Shown here: positions 37,972-47,180 of the stretch, piece by piece
Numbering within the stretch: the stretch's first letter is position 1
How the letters are laid out: every line of letters begins with the position of its first letter
NCBI RefSeq assembly: GCF_001877785.1
Contig: NZ_MINN01000106.1
Location: 124,001-188,000 of the forward strand
DNA length: 64,000 bases
Source: Rossellomorea aquimaris
GTDB taxonomy: Bacteria > Bacillota > Bacilli > Bacillales > Bacillaceae_B
Direction: 5' to 3'
Notes under the pieces: generated by a model
The model's input: the letters and a program-made list of their open reading frames with translations, nothing else
What the model was told of the DNA's origin: nothing
Databases searched by the model: none
Made by a program: the position numbers and the translations under genes

Positions 37972-39333
37972 GTGAATTTAGGTGAATCGCTCAATATGAG
38001 AAAAGCCAAAGAGATTGCCCTTAAAGTTGCTCTTGCTTATGTGCTGCTCGGCATACTGTGGGTTATTCTGTCAGACTATTTTTCTGTGATCCTTGCGCAC
38101 GAAAAGCTTAGTCTGTATATCTACTTTCAGCGCTTCAAGGGCTGGTTTTTTATATTTGTGACAGGAGTCATCCTGTATCTTCTGGTATACCGGAGGACCA
38201 GGGACGTACTTCATTCAAATGATCAGCTGAAAAAGAAAGAACGGGAATTATATATTCAGAATGAACAATATCATTCGCTGTTCAAACATAACCCTGACGG
38301 TGTATTGGAACTGGATTTGAAGGGGAAAATCATGGCTCTCAATCCTGAGGCTGAAGCACTTCTGGAATCTTCCCAGAAAGAATTGGAAGATATTCAACTG
38401 AGAAATTTTCTGAAGGAAGAGGACATAAAAGTAGTGACGGGCCATTTCATTGATACGCTTTCCGGAAAAGGATCGATGTTTGAAACGAATATCCATCTTG
38501 CAGAAGAAAAAGCAAAGATCCTGCGCTGTTCCTTCATTCCGATTATTGTAAGCGGTGAAGTGACGGGCGTATTCGCGATTGCCAGGGACATCACTCAATT
38601 CAGGAAAAACGAGGAAATGATGATCGTTTCTGAAAAGATGTCCGTCATCGGGCAGCTGGCTGCAGCGGTGGCCCATGAAATCAGGAATCCGCTCACATCC
38701 CTTAAAGGATTCATCCAGCTGATGCAGACAACAGGCAGCGTCAATCGTGATCACCTGGATATCATGCTCTCAGAGGTCGATCGTATCGATTTGATATCAG
38801 GTGAAATGCTGATTTTAGGGAAACAGCAGGATCTGCACTATCAAATTGTAAATGTAGACTCCATCCTGCAGCAAGTGATTGTACTGATGAAAGCACAGGC
38901 GAATATTGACAATGTATCGATAGATTATAAACCTTATTTAATTGAACCGCTGCGTGTCGAAGCGGAAGCGAATCAATTGAAACAAGTCTTTATTAATATC
39001 ATCAAAAATGCGGTGGAAGCGATTCCCGCTGATCGAAGAGGAAGGGTGTCCATTTCTCTTAACAGGAAAGACGGCGATGCGATTATCATCGTTTCGGACA
39101 ACGGTACAGGGATGGATCCCGAACGAATCGAGAAGGTAGGGGAACCTTTTTACTCTACAAAAGAAAAAGGGACCGGACTGGGACTCGCAATCTGTAAGAA
39201 AATCATCGAAAAACATAAAGGGAAAATTGTCTTTCACAGTGAAAAACAAAAAGGCACGGTCGTGGAAATATGTTTGCCATTGATCAAGGGGAACAGTTTG
39301 CGTGAAACGGCCGGGAGGGAAAGGAAATCGTAA
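37972..39333 (+). CDS. Membrane-bound PAS sensor histidine kinase without adjacent response regulator
   Basis: A 453-residue kinase with two membrane segments (about 16-36 and 57-75), a PAS domain (about 95-210; SLFKHNPDGVLELDLKGKI), HisKA with phosphorylated H235 in VAHEIRNPLTSLKGF, and HATPase with N-box IIKNAVEAI, G1 DNGTGMD and G2 GTGLGLAICKKI. The layout resembles the sporulation kinases that feed Spo0F, and no response regulator gene is nearby, but the target is not established. GTG start after GAGGTAAGACTATA. Confidence 0.88.
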   Translation: MNLGESLNMRKAKEIALKVALAYVLLGILWVILSDYFSVILAHEKLSLYIYFQRFKGWFFIFVTGVILYLLVYRRTRDVLHSNDQLKKKERELYIQNEQYHSLFKHNPDGVLELDLKGKIMALNPEAEALLESSQKELEDIQLRNFLKEEDIKVVTGHFIDTLSGKGSMFETNIHLAEEKAKILRCSFIPIIVSGEVTGVFAIARDITQFRKNEEMMIVSEKMSVIGQLAAAVAHEIRNPLTSLKGFIQLMQTTGSVNRDHLDIMLSEVDRIDLISGEMLILGKQQDLHYQIVNVDSILQQVIVLMKAQANIDNVSIDYKPYLIEPLRVEAEANQLKQVFINIIKNAVEAIPADRRGRVSISLNRKDGDAIIIVSDNGTGMDPERIEKVGEPFYSTKEKGTGLGLAICKKIIEKHKGKIVFHSEKQKGTVVEICLPLIKGNSLRETAGRERKS

Positions 39334-39335
39334 AA

Positions 39336-40466
39336 ATGAATACAATATCTGACATGATCCAAGCACCTTTTTTAAAGAACAATTGGGAGGAATCGGGTTT
39401 CTCCGCTTTAACCCCCGTACAGGAGCGTGTACTTCCGCTCATTCTTGACGGCAAAGACGTGGTGTGCGAATCGCCGACCGGAACGGGTAAGACCCTGGCA
39501 TATTTACTGCCGATCATTCAAGGGATCGACCCGGCACGCAAACAGGCACAGGCCGTCATTATTGCTCCTTCCCGGGAACTCGTGATGCAGATCCAGCAGG
39601 AAATCCAAAAATGGGCCAAGGGAAGCGATGTAACAAGTGCGGCTTTCATCGGAGGCGCCAATATCAAGAAGCAATTGGAAAAATTAAAGAAGAAGCCTCA
39701 TATCGTTGTAGGGACAACAGGCCGTCTGCTGGAACTGATGAAACTGAAAAAATTGAAAATGCATGAAGTCAAAACGATCGTCGTCGATGAGTTTGATTTA
39801 ATGGTAGGTCATGAGCATAAGCGCGAAGTGGAAGATATCATCAAATCGACGCTTAAAGAGAGGCAGGTCCTATTCTTCTCGGCGACTCTTTCCGATCGGA
39901 CGGAGGAAGTGGCGGAAGAACTCCTCCAAAATCATGAAATCGTCAAGATGGATGCCAATCTCGACAACCCGAAAGTCGACCATATCTACGTATATACTGA
40001 GCTGCGGGATAAAATCGAAGCGCTCAGGAGCCTTGGCTATTTCAAAGACATCAAGGCGCTAGTGTTCTTCAATCAGCTGGAGAAACTGTCCGAAGCCGAA
40101 GAAAAGTTGAAGTATAAAGGCGTTGAGCTCGAAGTTCTCGCGGGTGAATCGAAGAAAATGGAACGGAAACAATCCCTTGACCGCTTCCGGGCAGGGAAAG
40201 TGCCCCTTCTTCTTACGACTGATGTAGCGGCACGGGGTCTCGACATCACCGACGTAACCCACGTCATTCATTTTGACTTTCCGACGGACACCAAGCAGTA
40301 CATCCACCGTTCTGGAAGGACAGGCCGTATGGGAGCCGAAGGAACCGTCATCTCCCTCGTTTCTAAACGCGAGCAAAGCTTCGTTGAGAAATTGAGCAGG
40401 GAACTGGACCTTCCATTCCAGGAAAAAACCATTCACGGCGGAGGATTGAAAGCTCACCGCAAATAA
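39336..40466 (+). CDS. DEAD-box-type RNA helicase, YfmL-like
   Basis: A 376-residue minimal helicase core. Q-motif region LTPVQERVLPLI, Walker A SPTGTGKT (46-53), motif II DEFD (151-154) instead of DEAD, motif III SATLS, and motif VI HRSGRTGRMG. There is no C-terminal RNA-binding extension. Size and the DEFD variant match B. subtilis YfmL (CshC), which has a role in ribosome assembly. It starts 3 bp after the kinase stop. Confidence 0.9.
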   Translation: MNTISDMIQAPFLKNNWEESGFSALTPVQERVLPLILDGKDVVCESPTGTGKTLAYLLPIIQGIDPARKQAQAVIIAPSRELVMQIQQEIQKWAKGSDVTSAAFIGGANIKKQLEKLKKKPHIVVGTTGRLLELMKLKKLKMHEVKTIVVDEFDLMVGHEHKREVEDIIKSTLKERQVLFFSATLSDRTEEVAEELLQNHEIVKMDANLDNPKVDHIYVYTELRDKIEALRSLGYFKDIKALVFFNQLEKLSEAEEKLKYKGVELEVLAGESKKMERKQSLDRFRAGKVPLLLTTDVAARGLDITDVTHVIHFDFPTDTKQYIHRSGRTGRMGAEGTVISLVSKREQSFVEKLSRELDLPFQEKTIHGGGLKAHRK

Positions 40467-40470
40467 GTTG

Positions 40471-40514
40471 AAAGCCCGTCCCATGATGCTTTAAAGCGTC
40501 GGGGGACGGGCTTT
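40471..40514. terminator. Bidirectional terminator
   Basis: AAAGCCCGTCCC / GGGACGGGCTTT stem with an inner GATGC..GCGTC part between the convergent helicase and amidohydrolase genes. Confidence 0.75.
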
Positions 40515-40529
40515 ATTTATGAACTTTAT

Positions 40530-42137
40530 TCAGGCTTCGAAAATAACCTCCCCGTCCATAATCGTCATAACGGTTTTTACATCAAGGATTTCATCTGGTT
40601 CCACCTCGAATAAATTACGTTCGAGTACGACAAGGTCTGCTTTCTTGCCGGTTTCGATCGTACCCAGCTCCTTCTCGCGGAAATTCCCATACGCCGCGCT
40701 TTTCGTATAATGGATGAGCGCCTCCCCAAGCTTTATTTTTTCCTCAGGGTTCCAGCCGCCCTCCGGGGTGCCATCCTCATGTTTTCTTGTGACAGCCCTG
40801 TATATGCCGAGCATCGGGTTAAGGTCCACGATCGGAAAATCCGTCCCGAATGCTATCGGGGCACGGTGCTGCTGCAGGGAATCGATCGGCCAAGTGTATC
40901 TGGAACGCTCTTCACCTAGGCGGTCCACGTAAGCATGGGTGTCCATCGAACCCGATGTCATATGTTCAGGCTGAATCGATGCGATTACACCAAGCTGTTT
41001 GAAGCGATGGAAGTCGCTTGGATGGCATACTTCGATGTGTTCGATCGTATGGCGCGAATCGCGCTTCCCGTTCACGTTTTCTGCATGTTGGAATAAATCG
41101 AGCCCCATGCGGACAGCCCCGTCCCCGCATGCATGCAGCCTGACCCTGAAGCCTTCCCGGTCTGCATCCTCGATCCATTTTTTGTACTGCTCCACATCAT
41201 AGATCGTTCCGCCTCTTTCATTCGGCCGGTCCGCGTAAGGATCGAGCAGATAGCCGGTGTACGTAAGAGGGACGCCGTCCAGGAATTGCTTCAAACCGGA
41301 GAACTGGAGGCGGTCCGACTGATACTGTTCTTTCAAGGCGCGGCTTCTGGCAAGATTTCCGTCCATCACATCAAGAAAATGGATGCGCGTCGTCAGCTTT
41401 CCGCGTTCTTCATACTTCCGGTAGAAAGCAGGGTCACCGAGCGTATACCCTGGAAGAGGAAGCATATCCCCTACTGAAGTGATGCCGAATGAAGCGTTTT
41501 TTTTCAGCATATTCTCCATTAACTTTGCCTTCACGGACTCATTAAACTGAAAGGCCTTCGTGACATATTTTACTGCTGTTTCATATAAGAACCCGGTCGG
41601 ATCGCCATTTTCATCCTTTTCGATCCGGCCGAAAGGAGGCTCCGGTGTGTCCCGGCCGATTCCGAGCTTTTTTAGTGCGGCTGTATTCAGCCACGCGCTG
41701 TGTGCTTCCTCGTTCAGCAGGATGACGGGGCGGTCGGGGAGGAAGCGATCCAGTGAGTGGCGGGTCGGCAGCTTCTGTCCGGGCCAGCGGACATGATGCC
41801 AGCCGAAGCCGAGAACCCATTCATCATCGGGATGGGCCAGGGCATAGTCCGCTGCCATCCTTGCCGTCTCATCTTCCGTTCCTCCAAATGTCAACTGACA
41901 GAAGCTTTCAAACATCGCCCCGAGAAAAAAGTGAACATGAAAGTCATGGAAACCCGGCATGACCAGCCGGTTTCCCATGTCGTATACTTTCGTCGAAGCA
42001 TCAAGATAGCTTTCCAGTTCGGAATGAGTCCCCGTACCAATGATCCTGTCTTCTTTGAGTGCCACGAACCCCGGTGCAGGAAAGGGGGAGGTACCGTTAA
42101 AAACAGCCGCACTTTTAATGATTTTCTGTGCTTTCAT
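40530..42137 (-). CDS. YtcJ-like amidohydrolase
   Basis: A 535-residue metal-dependent hydrolase of the amidohydrolase superfamily (PF07969). Metal-site LVMPGFHDFHVHFFLG; RLHACGDGAVRMGLD with a metal His; HTIEHIEVCHPSD; and the catalytic Asp in FGTDFPIVDLNP. The substrate is unknown; relatives act on amides or N-acyl compounds. The ATG at 42137 is chosen because AAAGGATG lies 8 nt upstream; the frame is open to 42203. It is monocistronic and convergent with the helicase gene. Confidence 0.85.
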   Translation of the reverse strand: MKAQKIIKSAAVFNGTSPFPAPGFVALKEDRIIGTGTHSELESYLDASTKVYDMGNRLVMPGFHDFHVHFFLGAMFESFCQLTFGGTEDETARMAADYALAHPDDEWVLGFGWHHVRWPGQKLPTRHSLDRFLPDRPVILLNEEAHSAWLNTAALKKLGIGRDTPEPPFGRIEKDENGDPTGFLYETAVKYVTKAFQFNESVKAKLMENMLKKNASFGITSVGDMLPLPGYTLGDPAFYRKYEERGKLTTRIHFLDVMDGNLARSRALKEQYQSDRLQFSGLKQFLDGVPLTYTGYLLDPYADRPNERGGTIYDVEQYKKWIEDADREGFRVRLHACGDGAVRMGLDLFQHAENVNGKRDSRHTIEHIEVCHPSDFHRFKQLGVIASIQPEHMTSGSMDTHAYVDRLGEERSRYTWPIDSLQQHRAPIAFGTDFPIVDLNPMLGIYRAVTRKHEDGTPEGGWNPEEKIKLGEALIHYTKSAAYGNFREKELGTIETGKKADLVVLERNLFEVEPDEILDVKTVMTIMDGEVIFEA

Positions 42138-42279
42138 TCTGTTCATCCTTTGCAATGATCGTTTCTTTTCATTATACAGAATGCTGAACAAGGAAAAACA
42201 CAATTGTTTTCAAAAAAGAGGTGATTGAAGGCGGGGGATTGAATAAGGTTAACAAATAAGTGACTAAGGAGTTAATAAG

Positions 42280-42831
42280 ATGGATCACACACAGAAATTC
42301 CCGGTTCTGAAAACGGGAAGATATATGCTGAGGCAGATGGAAGAAGGGGATGCACCGGACGTATATGCTTATTTTTCTAAAGATGAAGTGACAAAGTATT
42401 ATGATCTTGAAACATTTACTGAAAGAGGCCAGGCGGTTGAGATTATTGACCGGTGGAATATGAGATTCCAAAAGGGTGAAGGGATCAGATGGGGAATTGA
42501 GGATAAAGAATCCGGCAGAATCATCGGAAGCTGCGGATACCATTGCTGGGAGAAGGAACATTTTAAGGCAGAAATCGGTTTCGAAATTCACCCGGATTAC
42601 TGGAGAAAGGGAGTCATGTCGGAAGTATTGAAGCCGATTATACAATATGGATTTGAAACGATGTCGCTTAACCGGATCGAAGCTTTCTATGATCCGGAAA
42701 ATACAGCTTCGAAGGAATGTCTTTTTAAAGCGGGCTTCATCTTTGAAGGGATTTTAAGGAAATCAGCATTTGAAAAAGGGGTATTCTGTGATGCGGCAGT
42801 CTGCTCTATTTTGAAAGAGGAGTATGTATAA
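42280..42831 (+). CDS. GNAT acetyltransferase, RimJ/RimL type
   Basis: A 183-residue acetyltransferase (PF13302): RYMLRQMEEGDAPDVYAYF, GSCGYHCWEKEHFKAEIGFE, PDYWRKGVMSEVLKPIIQYG (acetyl-CoA loop) and NTASKECLFKAGFIFEG. It probably acetylates a protein N-terminus or a small amine; the substrate cannot be told. A hairpin (GCGCTGT arms, 42840-42885) follows without a clear T run. Confidence 0.85.
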   Translation: MDHTQKFPVLKTGRYMLRQMEEGDAPDVYAYFSKDEVTKYYDLETFTERGQAVEIIDRWNMRFQKGEGIRWGIEDKESGRIIGSCGYHCWEKEHFKAEIGFEIHPDYWRKGVMSEVLKPIIQYGFETMSLNRIEAFYDPENTASKECLFKAGFIFEGILRKSAFEKGVFCDAAVCSILKEEYV

Positions 42832-42994
42832 ACAATTAAGACGCTGTCTATGTATCTTTCACATAAACAGCGCCTTAATGTAAGTAAACCTTTTTCAATT
42901 ACAAGTTCTATCCTTTCTTACTAATACACATACCAAACATTCAATTAATTTAAATTAATGGTGTTGCATGTTATTTAGTTTATTTTTTTTCTTT

Positions 42995-43224
42995 CGCATC
43001 CCCACATGCCCACATGGTGCGAAGATAGTTTTCACGGGCTACCTTCTATTTGCAACATGATCCTAGCATGCTTCGCTTACACTCTTCATTGGAATCACCC
43101 CAGAATTAAGATTTGCGCGTCCCCGCATATCCACACATCTTGAAATCAGTTTTCACGGGCCGATTTCAGTTGCAAGATGTGATGTTGACATGCTTTGCTT
43201 TCAGTGCGTCATTGGAATCACGCC
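42995..43224. repeat. Diverged tandem duplication of a ~120-bp hairpin element (family D)
   Basis: Two copies, beginning CGCATCCCCACATGCCCACA (42995) and CGCGTCCCCGCATATCCACA (43116), share GTTTTCACGGGC and end in CATTGGAATCAC. Each has an internal inverted repeat, clearest in copy 2: CATCTTGAAATC / GATTTC..CAAGATG. No ORF. Confidence 0.75.
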
Positions 43225-43382
43225 TTCCTTAAAGATTGTGTAATCTTTTGTTAAATACATAGTAGCAAATCCTATCGATTATTTAAATGTTCAGAAAAGT
43301 CCATATTTTCCGATTTTGACCGGATTTCAAATCGTAATAGGCATTTATCTTTCTTTATCGCATTCTATCTCACTATTTGAAA

Positions 43383-43625
43383 TTACACTTGCCTGCGCGT
43401 AAGGTAATAGTGTTCAAACCCCATTTCCCGATTGACGAGCAGCTCCATTTCCTCCAGGTGATGTGTTTCGACCACCGGATCACGGGAGGACCAGTGCACC
43501 TGATAGACAAAATAAAACGACCTGATTTTCCTGAGTATTACCAAAGAATGAGGGAACAGATCAAACTCCGCCTTTATCGAATTGCGCCGGGTAAAACCCC
43601 ATTTTGTTATTTTCACGTTCATCAC
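43383..43625 (-). CDS. Small hypothetical protein (low certainty)
   Basis: An 80-residue frame with balanced composition (VYQVHWSSRDPVVETHHLEE, then NREMGFEHYYLTRRQV). AATAGGTG just before the ATG may serve as RBS. It stands alone between repeats, with no recognisable domain. The opposite-strand frame over the same stretch looks like its shadow. It could be a real small cytoplasmic protein. Confidence 0.4.
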   Translation of the reverse strand: MMNVKITKWGFTRRNSIKAEFDLFPHSLVILRKIRSFYFVYQVHWSSRDPVVETHHLEEMELLVNREMGFEHYYLTRRQV

Positions 43626-43737
43626 CTATTTGTTACTTACCTTTTTTTGGCTTGTTTTAATCCTGGGAAGGAGAGTTGTAGATCTTTATTTTTTAATTTG
43701 AGTCTGTTCCTTTTCGCTCCAGGCACAAGAAAGGAGG

Positions 43738-43800
43738 GCCGCCGTCCGTCTGCGGAAAGCGAAGTCTTCCACGGAAATCATCAGCGGTATTCAATGTTCA
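43738..43800. repeat. Fragment of a family-B element
   Basis: CTGCGGAAAGCGAAGTCTTC, then CACGGAAATCATCAGCGGTA and TTCAA match the right end of the 19642-19786 element; the left half is missing. Confidence 0.7.
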
Positions 43801-43810
43801 TGTGCTAGTA

Positions 43811-43996
43811 GGATTTAAACAAACGTTTGATTAACATCCGCAAACCTTGCAGCAGCAGGCTTAAACGATTTAAACAGTTGTTTAACTCCAATCCCATGAA
43901 ATCAACGTTTTGATTGAAAAAGTTAAACAAACGTTTGATTAACTTCCAGAAACCTAATGATAACGGCATGTGGAGGATTTAAACAGTTGTTTAAGA
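43811..43996. repeat. Cluster of five TTAAACA-type palindromes
   Basis: TTAAACAAACGTTTGATTAA (centres 43824 and 43932), TTAAACAGTTGTTTAA (centres 43877 and 43986) and AATCAACGTTTTGATT (centre 43907) form a group of related palindromes about 120 bp before the YjcD-like gene. They could be operator sites of one regulator. Confidence 0.65.
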
Positions 43997-44115
43997 GAAT
44001 TGGCAGAAATTGATTTTCATCAGAATCGATTGCGGGATGCCGGTGGCGCTTGTTATGATAGAAAGGTTACCTATTTCGGAAATGAACTTTTGCTATAGAG
44101 CAAGGAGAATGTGCG

Positions 44116-46368
44116 TTGAATAAAGTACAGACGAACTACTCGATTTATCCATTTGAGGCAGAGAAGACGGACATCCCCTCAGCCTCCTTACATAAAGGAC
44201 AAACGTCAAGGGAATTGATTGCTTCAGATGAGGAGGATGCATTCTTTTTCAGGAAAATAGAAGAGGCGGGCATCCTTCTGAATGAGGCGCAGATAGCAGC
44301 CATGCGTCATGGGAGCGGTCCGTGCCTGACACTTGCCGGTGCCGGGACAGGGAAGACGACGGTCCTTGTATGCCGCGCAGGATATCTGATGAATGTGAAG
44401 GACATCATGCCGCAGAACATCCTGCTCGTCACATTCACGAAAAAAGCAGCCGAGGAAATGAAGCAGCGCATCAACTCTCTTCCAGGCATAGAAGGAAGGG
44501 GACGCAGCATCCAGGCGAGCACCTTTCATGCACTGTTTCTCTATTTGCTGCGTTCGAGGCATTACACCCAGGAAATTATCGGGAATGACCGCTACAAGCA
44601 AATCATCCTGAAACAACTCCAGCGTGAAATGAATATCTACGACCCATATGATGCCGAGACACTGCTTGCGAAGCTTTCGCACTATAAATTAAATAAAATA
44701 AACATAAAAGAAATGCCGCACTCTTCAAAGTCAGACAAGGAAATCCGCGACATCCTGATTCGTTACGAAGAATGGAAGCGCAGGAATCACAAGATGGACT
44801 TCGATGATATCCTGACCGAAGCATACGATTTGCTCGACATGAACCCAAATCTCCTCCAAAGCCTGCAGCACCGCTTTCAGTATGTCATGGTCGATGAGTT
44901 CCAGGATACGAATCTCATACAATATGAATTGATCAAGATGATCGCGGCCCATGGAAACCTGTTCGTGGTCGGTGATGACGACCAGACGATCTATTCCTTC
45001 AACGGGGCACGAAACGAGTTCATCCTCGACTTTGACGATGAGTTCCCGGAAGCACGGATCGTCACGTTGAAAGAAAATTACCGTTCCGACGCCTGTATCA
45101 TCGGGCTGGGGAATGAGGTCATCGACCGCAATGTCCACAGGCGGAATAAGAGATTGATAGCCACGAAAGAAGAAAAAGAGAAGCCTCTTTACGCAAGGCC
45201 GGCGACTGCCGATGAAGAAGCGGTCTGGGTCACAGAAGAGATTGAAAGACTGGTAGAAGGCGGCTATTCATACCGTGACATCACCATCCTGCACAGGACG
45301 ATGAGCAGCGGACGGGCGGTCTTTGAGCATCTGTTGATGAAGGAAATCCCTTTTCAGCCATACAATCAGAAAGACTCTCTATTTTATGAAAACTGGACGG
45401 TCAAACCTGTCGTCGACTACTTGAGATTATGCATCGTGCCGCGCAATTTTGACGCGATCGGAAACATCCTCCCGACCATGTTCATCAGAAGGGAACAGGG
45501 GATGGCCCATATTTTACAGGAAGACAGTAAGGCAAGAAAAAAATATCCGCTCATCCACCTGACCACCATGAATGGATTGAAGCCTTTTCAGGTGAAAAAT
45601 ATTAAATCGCGGATGAAGTTCATCAAATCCCTTCAGGAGGATTCACCCGAAACGGCCATAAAGAAAATCCGCAAAGAATTCTATCATCAATACCTTGATG
45701 CTCAGGAATCACATGTCGTGACGGAGCAGAAGGAACTAATCAAGGAAATGCTGACGGAACTCGAAGGCTCGGCAAAGAGATTTGAAACGATATCGAGCTT
45801 CATTACCTTCATAGATGAAATGAAAGCGAAGTACGAAGACGTGTATCAGAATAAAAACCGCGAGACAGACAGCGTGTCCCTCATGACGATTCACCGTTCG
45901 AAAGGTCTCGAGTTCCCGGTTGTCTTTCTGATTGGAGCGATCGAAGGCAATCTCCCGCACAGCTCCGCTTTGAATGCCGGGAAACTGGAAGACAAGATTT
46001 ATAAGGAATCTGCCCACAAAGAAAAAGGGGCGCTTGAAGAAGAAAGAAGGCTCGCCTATGTGGCGATCACCCGTGCCAAAGAGAAGCTCCTTATCTCATC
46101 CCCGGCCTACTATCAGGGGGAGACCCGGAAGTGTTCACGTTTCATCAGTGACATCTTCAGCAAAGAACCCCACAAGGACGAGGTGAAAAGCGGCGGATCC
46201 CGTGAAAAACGGACCGGCAGTCTGCACCGCGTCAAAGCCTGGCTCTGTACGAAAGGAAACTGTATCGCCTGGCAAAGGCGTGAGGCCGGTGAAACGGAAG
46301 CAGATGAAAAGAAGTGCCCGATGTGCTCGAGCCCGATGGAGCTTGGGGAGAAAGAAGTATACGGTTAG
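44116..46368 (+). CDS. UvrD/Rep-family DNA helicase, YjcD-like
   Basis: A 750-residue superfamily 1 helicase. Walker A AGAGTGKTT (74-82), Ia VTFTKKAAEEM, II MVDEFQDTN, III GDDDQTIYSFNGA, IV LKENYRS, V MTIHRSKGLEFPVV, VI VAITRAKEKL. The C-terminal 50 residues hold a likely zinc site, CTKGNC and CPMCSSP, missing from PcrA. Length and tail agree with B. subtilis YjcD. TTG start after CAAGGAG. Its exact role in DNA repair is unknown. Confidence 0.9.
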   Translation: MNKVQTNYSIYPFEAEKTDIPSASLHKGQTSRELIASDEEDAFFFRKIEEAGILLNEAQIAAMRHGSGPCLTLAGAGTGKTTVLVCRAGYLMNVKDIMPQNILLVTFTKKAAEEMKQRINSLPGIEGRGRSIQASTFHALFLYLLRSRHYTQEIIGNDRYKQIILKQLQREMNIYDPYDAETLLAKLSHYKLNKINIKEMPHSSKSDKEIRDILIRYEEWKRRNHKMDFDDILTEAYDLLDMNPNLLQSLQHRFQYVMVDEFQDTNLIQYELIKMIAAHGNLFVVGDDDQTIYSFNGARNEFILDFDDEFPEARIVTLKENYRSDACIIGLGNEVIDRNVHRRNKRLIATKEEKEKPLYARPATADEEAVWVTEEIERLVEGGYSYRDITILHRTMSSGRAVFEHLLMKEIPFQPYNQKDSLFYENWTVKPVVDYLRLCIVPRNFDAIGNILPTMFIRREQGMAHILQEDSKARKKYPLIHLTTMNGLKPFQVKNIKSRMKFIKSLQEDSPETAIKKIRKEFYHQYLDAQESHVVTEQKELIKEMLTELEGSAKRFETISSFITFIDEMKAKYEDVYQNKNRETDSVSLMTIHRSKGLEFPVVFLIGAIEGNLPHSSALNAGKLEDKIYKESAHKEKGALEEERRLAYVAITRAKEKLLISSPAYYQGETRKCSRFISDIFSKEPHKDEVKSGGSREKRTGSLHRVKAWLCTKGNCIAWQRREAGETEADEKKCPMCSSPMELGEKEVYG

Positions 46369-46370
46369 AA

Positions 46371-46405
46371 ATGAGCCCCTGCCATGGATGCAGGGGCTTT
46401 TTATG
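46371..46405 (+). terminator. Intrinsic terminator of the YjcD-like gene
   Basis: GCCCCTGC / GCAGGGGC, 7-nt loop, then TTTTTA. Confidence 0.88.
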
Positions 46406-46489
46406 AGTTGAAAATAAACGGCGCCAGCATGAAAATAAAACGACCAAAGTTGAAAAAAAGTCTCCGGGGGCATCCCCAAAAGCAGTACT

Positions 46490-46546
46490 TTAACATAAAA
46501 AAACGTCTCCACCGGAAGAAATCCCCTTCCAATGAAAACGCCGTTT
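46490..46546 (-). terminator. Terminator of the 47-aa membrane protein gene
   Basis: On the minus strand GGAAG/CTTCC extended by CGTTTTCAT/GTGGAGACG (three G-T pairs), followed by seven T. Confidence 0.65.
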
Positions 46547-46690
46547 TTATTGCGAAAAGTTGTCATGATCCTTATGCTCGTCAATCCGCTTCGAATCATT
46601 GGAGTCCAGGGCTTGTCTTAAGAAATAGATGAGGACGCCTAAAATCATGCCAAGGAACACAATGAATCCCACTGTCGTCAATATTCCCAT
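46547..46690 (-). CDS. 47-residue single-pass membrane protein
   Basis: ATG preceded by GGAAGGAGGAAGATGA. The sequence MGILTTVGFIVFLGMILGVL is one membrane segment, followed by YFLRQALDSNDSKRI and a charged, His/Asp-rich tail ending DHDNFSQ. A strong RBS and its own terminator support expression. No family recognised. Confidence 0.75.
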   Translation of the reverse strand: MGILTTVGFIVFLGMILGVLIYFLRQALDSNDSKRIDEHKDHDNFSQ

Positions 46691-46853
46691 TCATCTTCCT
46701 CCTTCCGCCTTATCAGTTATGACAAACTTTCCAGGATTTTAAACCTTTATACGTTAAGTCTATGAAGATTGTGTGGAATTTATATCTGTTGGGAGGAATT
46801 AAGTGAGGTGAAGGTTTTTTAGGGGAATGGGGGCCGGGTGCGGGAGGCTGGGG

Positions 46854-47102
46854 TGTACCAGGTACAGTTGGGGCGGGTTGTACCAGGTACACGGATTCCG
46901 GATTGTACCAGGTACAGAATCCATTGATTGTACCAGGTACAAAGAAGGGCGGTTGTACCTGGTAGAGGGGTAAATCGAGCCTGGCTCAAAACCATCGATT
47001 TGAGCCAGGCACCCCAACCAGGGACCGTCCTAAAATCAAAGGTGCCTGGCACAGAAAGGCCAAATTGTGCCAGGCACAAAACCCGCTGATTGTTCCTGGC
47101 AC
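46854..47102. repeat. Array of CCWGG-centred palindromes with 25-nt period
   Basis: TGTACCAGGTACA occurs at 46854, 46879, 46904 and 46929, and TGTACCTGGTAGA at 46954: exactly 25 nt each. Then come GAGCCTGGCTC (centre 46982), TGAGCCAGGCA (47007), GTGCCTGGCACA (47047), TGTGCCAGGCACA (47072) and TGTTCCTGGCACA (47097). The 12-nt spacers are not conserved. Confidence 0.9.
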
Positions 47103-47138
47103 AATCAGTATACAATCCCACCCACCACAACCCCCCCA

Positions 47139-47168
47139 CAAAAAAAGAAGCAGCCATAAAGCTGCTTC
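47139..47168 (-). terminator. Terminator of kynU-kynB
   Basis: On the minus strand GAAGCAGC / GCTGCTTC, 6-nt loop, then seven T, close to the kynB stop. Confidence 0.88.
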
Positions 47169-47180
47169 CATCAAACAAAA

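Noticed and set aside
41133..42158. Plus-strand frames over the amidohydrolase gene
   Set aside because: The minus-strand protein has clear catalytic motifs; the plus-strand frames have none.
43377..43808. Plus-strand 143-aa frame
   Set aside because: Its composition is unnatural, it has no RBS, and it runs into a family-B repeat fragment; the minus-strand frame is the more plausible gene.
46854..47102. CRISPR array
   Set aside because: The repeated words are 13 bp palindromes with 12-nt spacers; both are far too short for CRISPR, and no cas genes are present.
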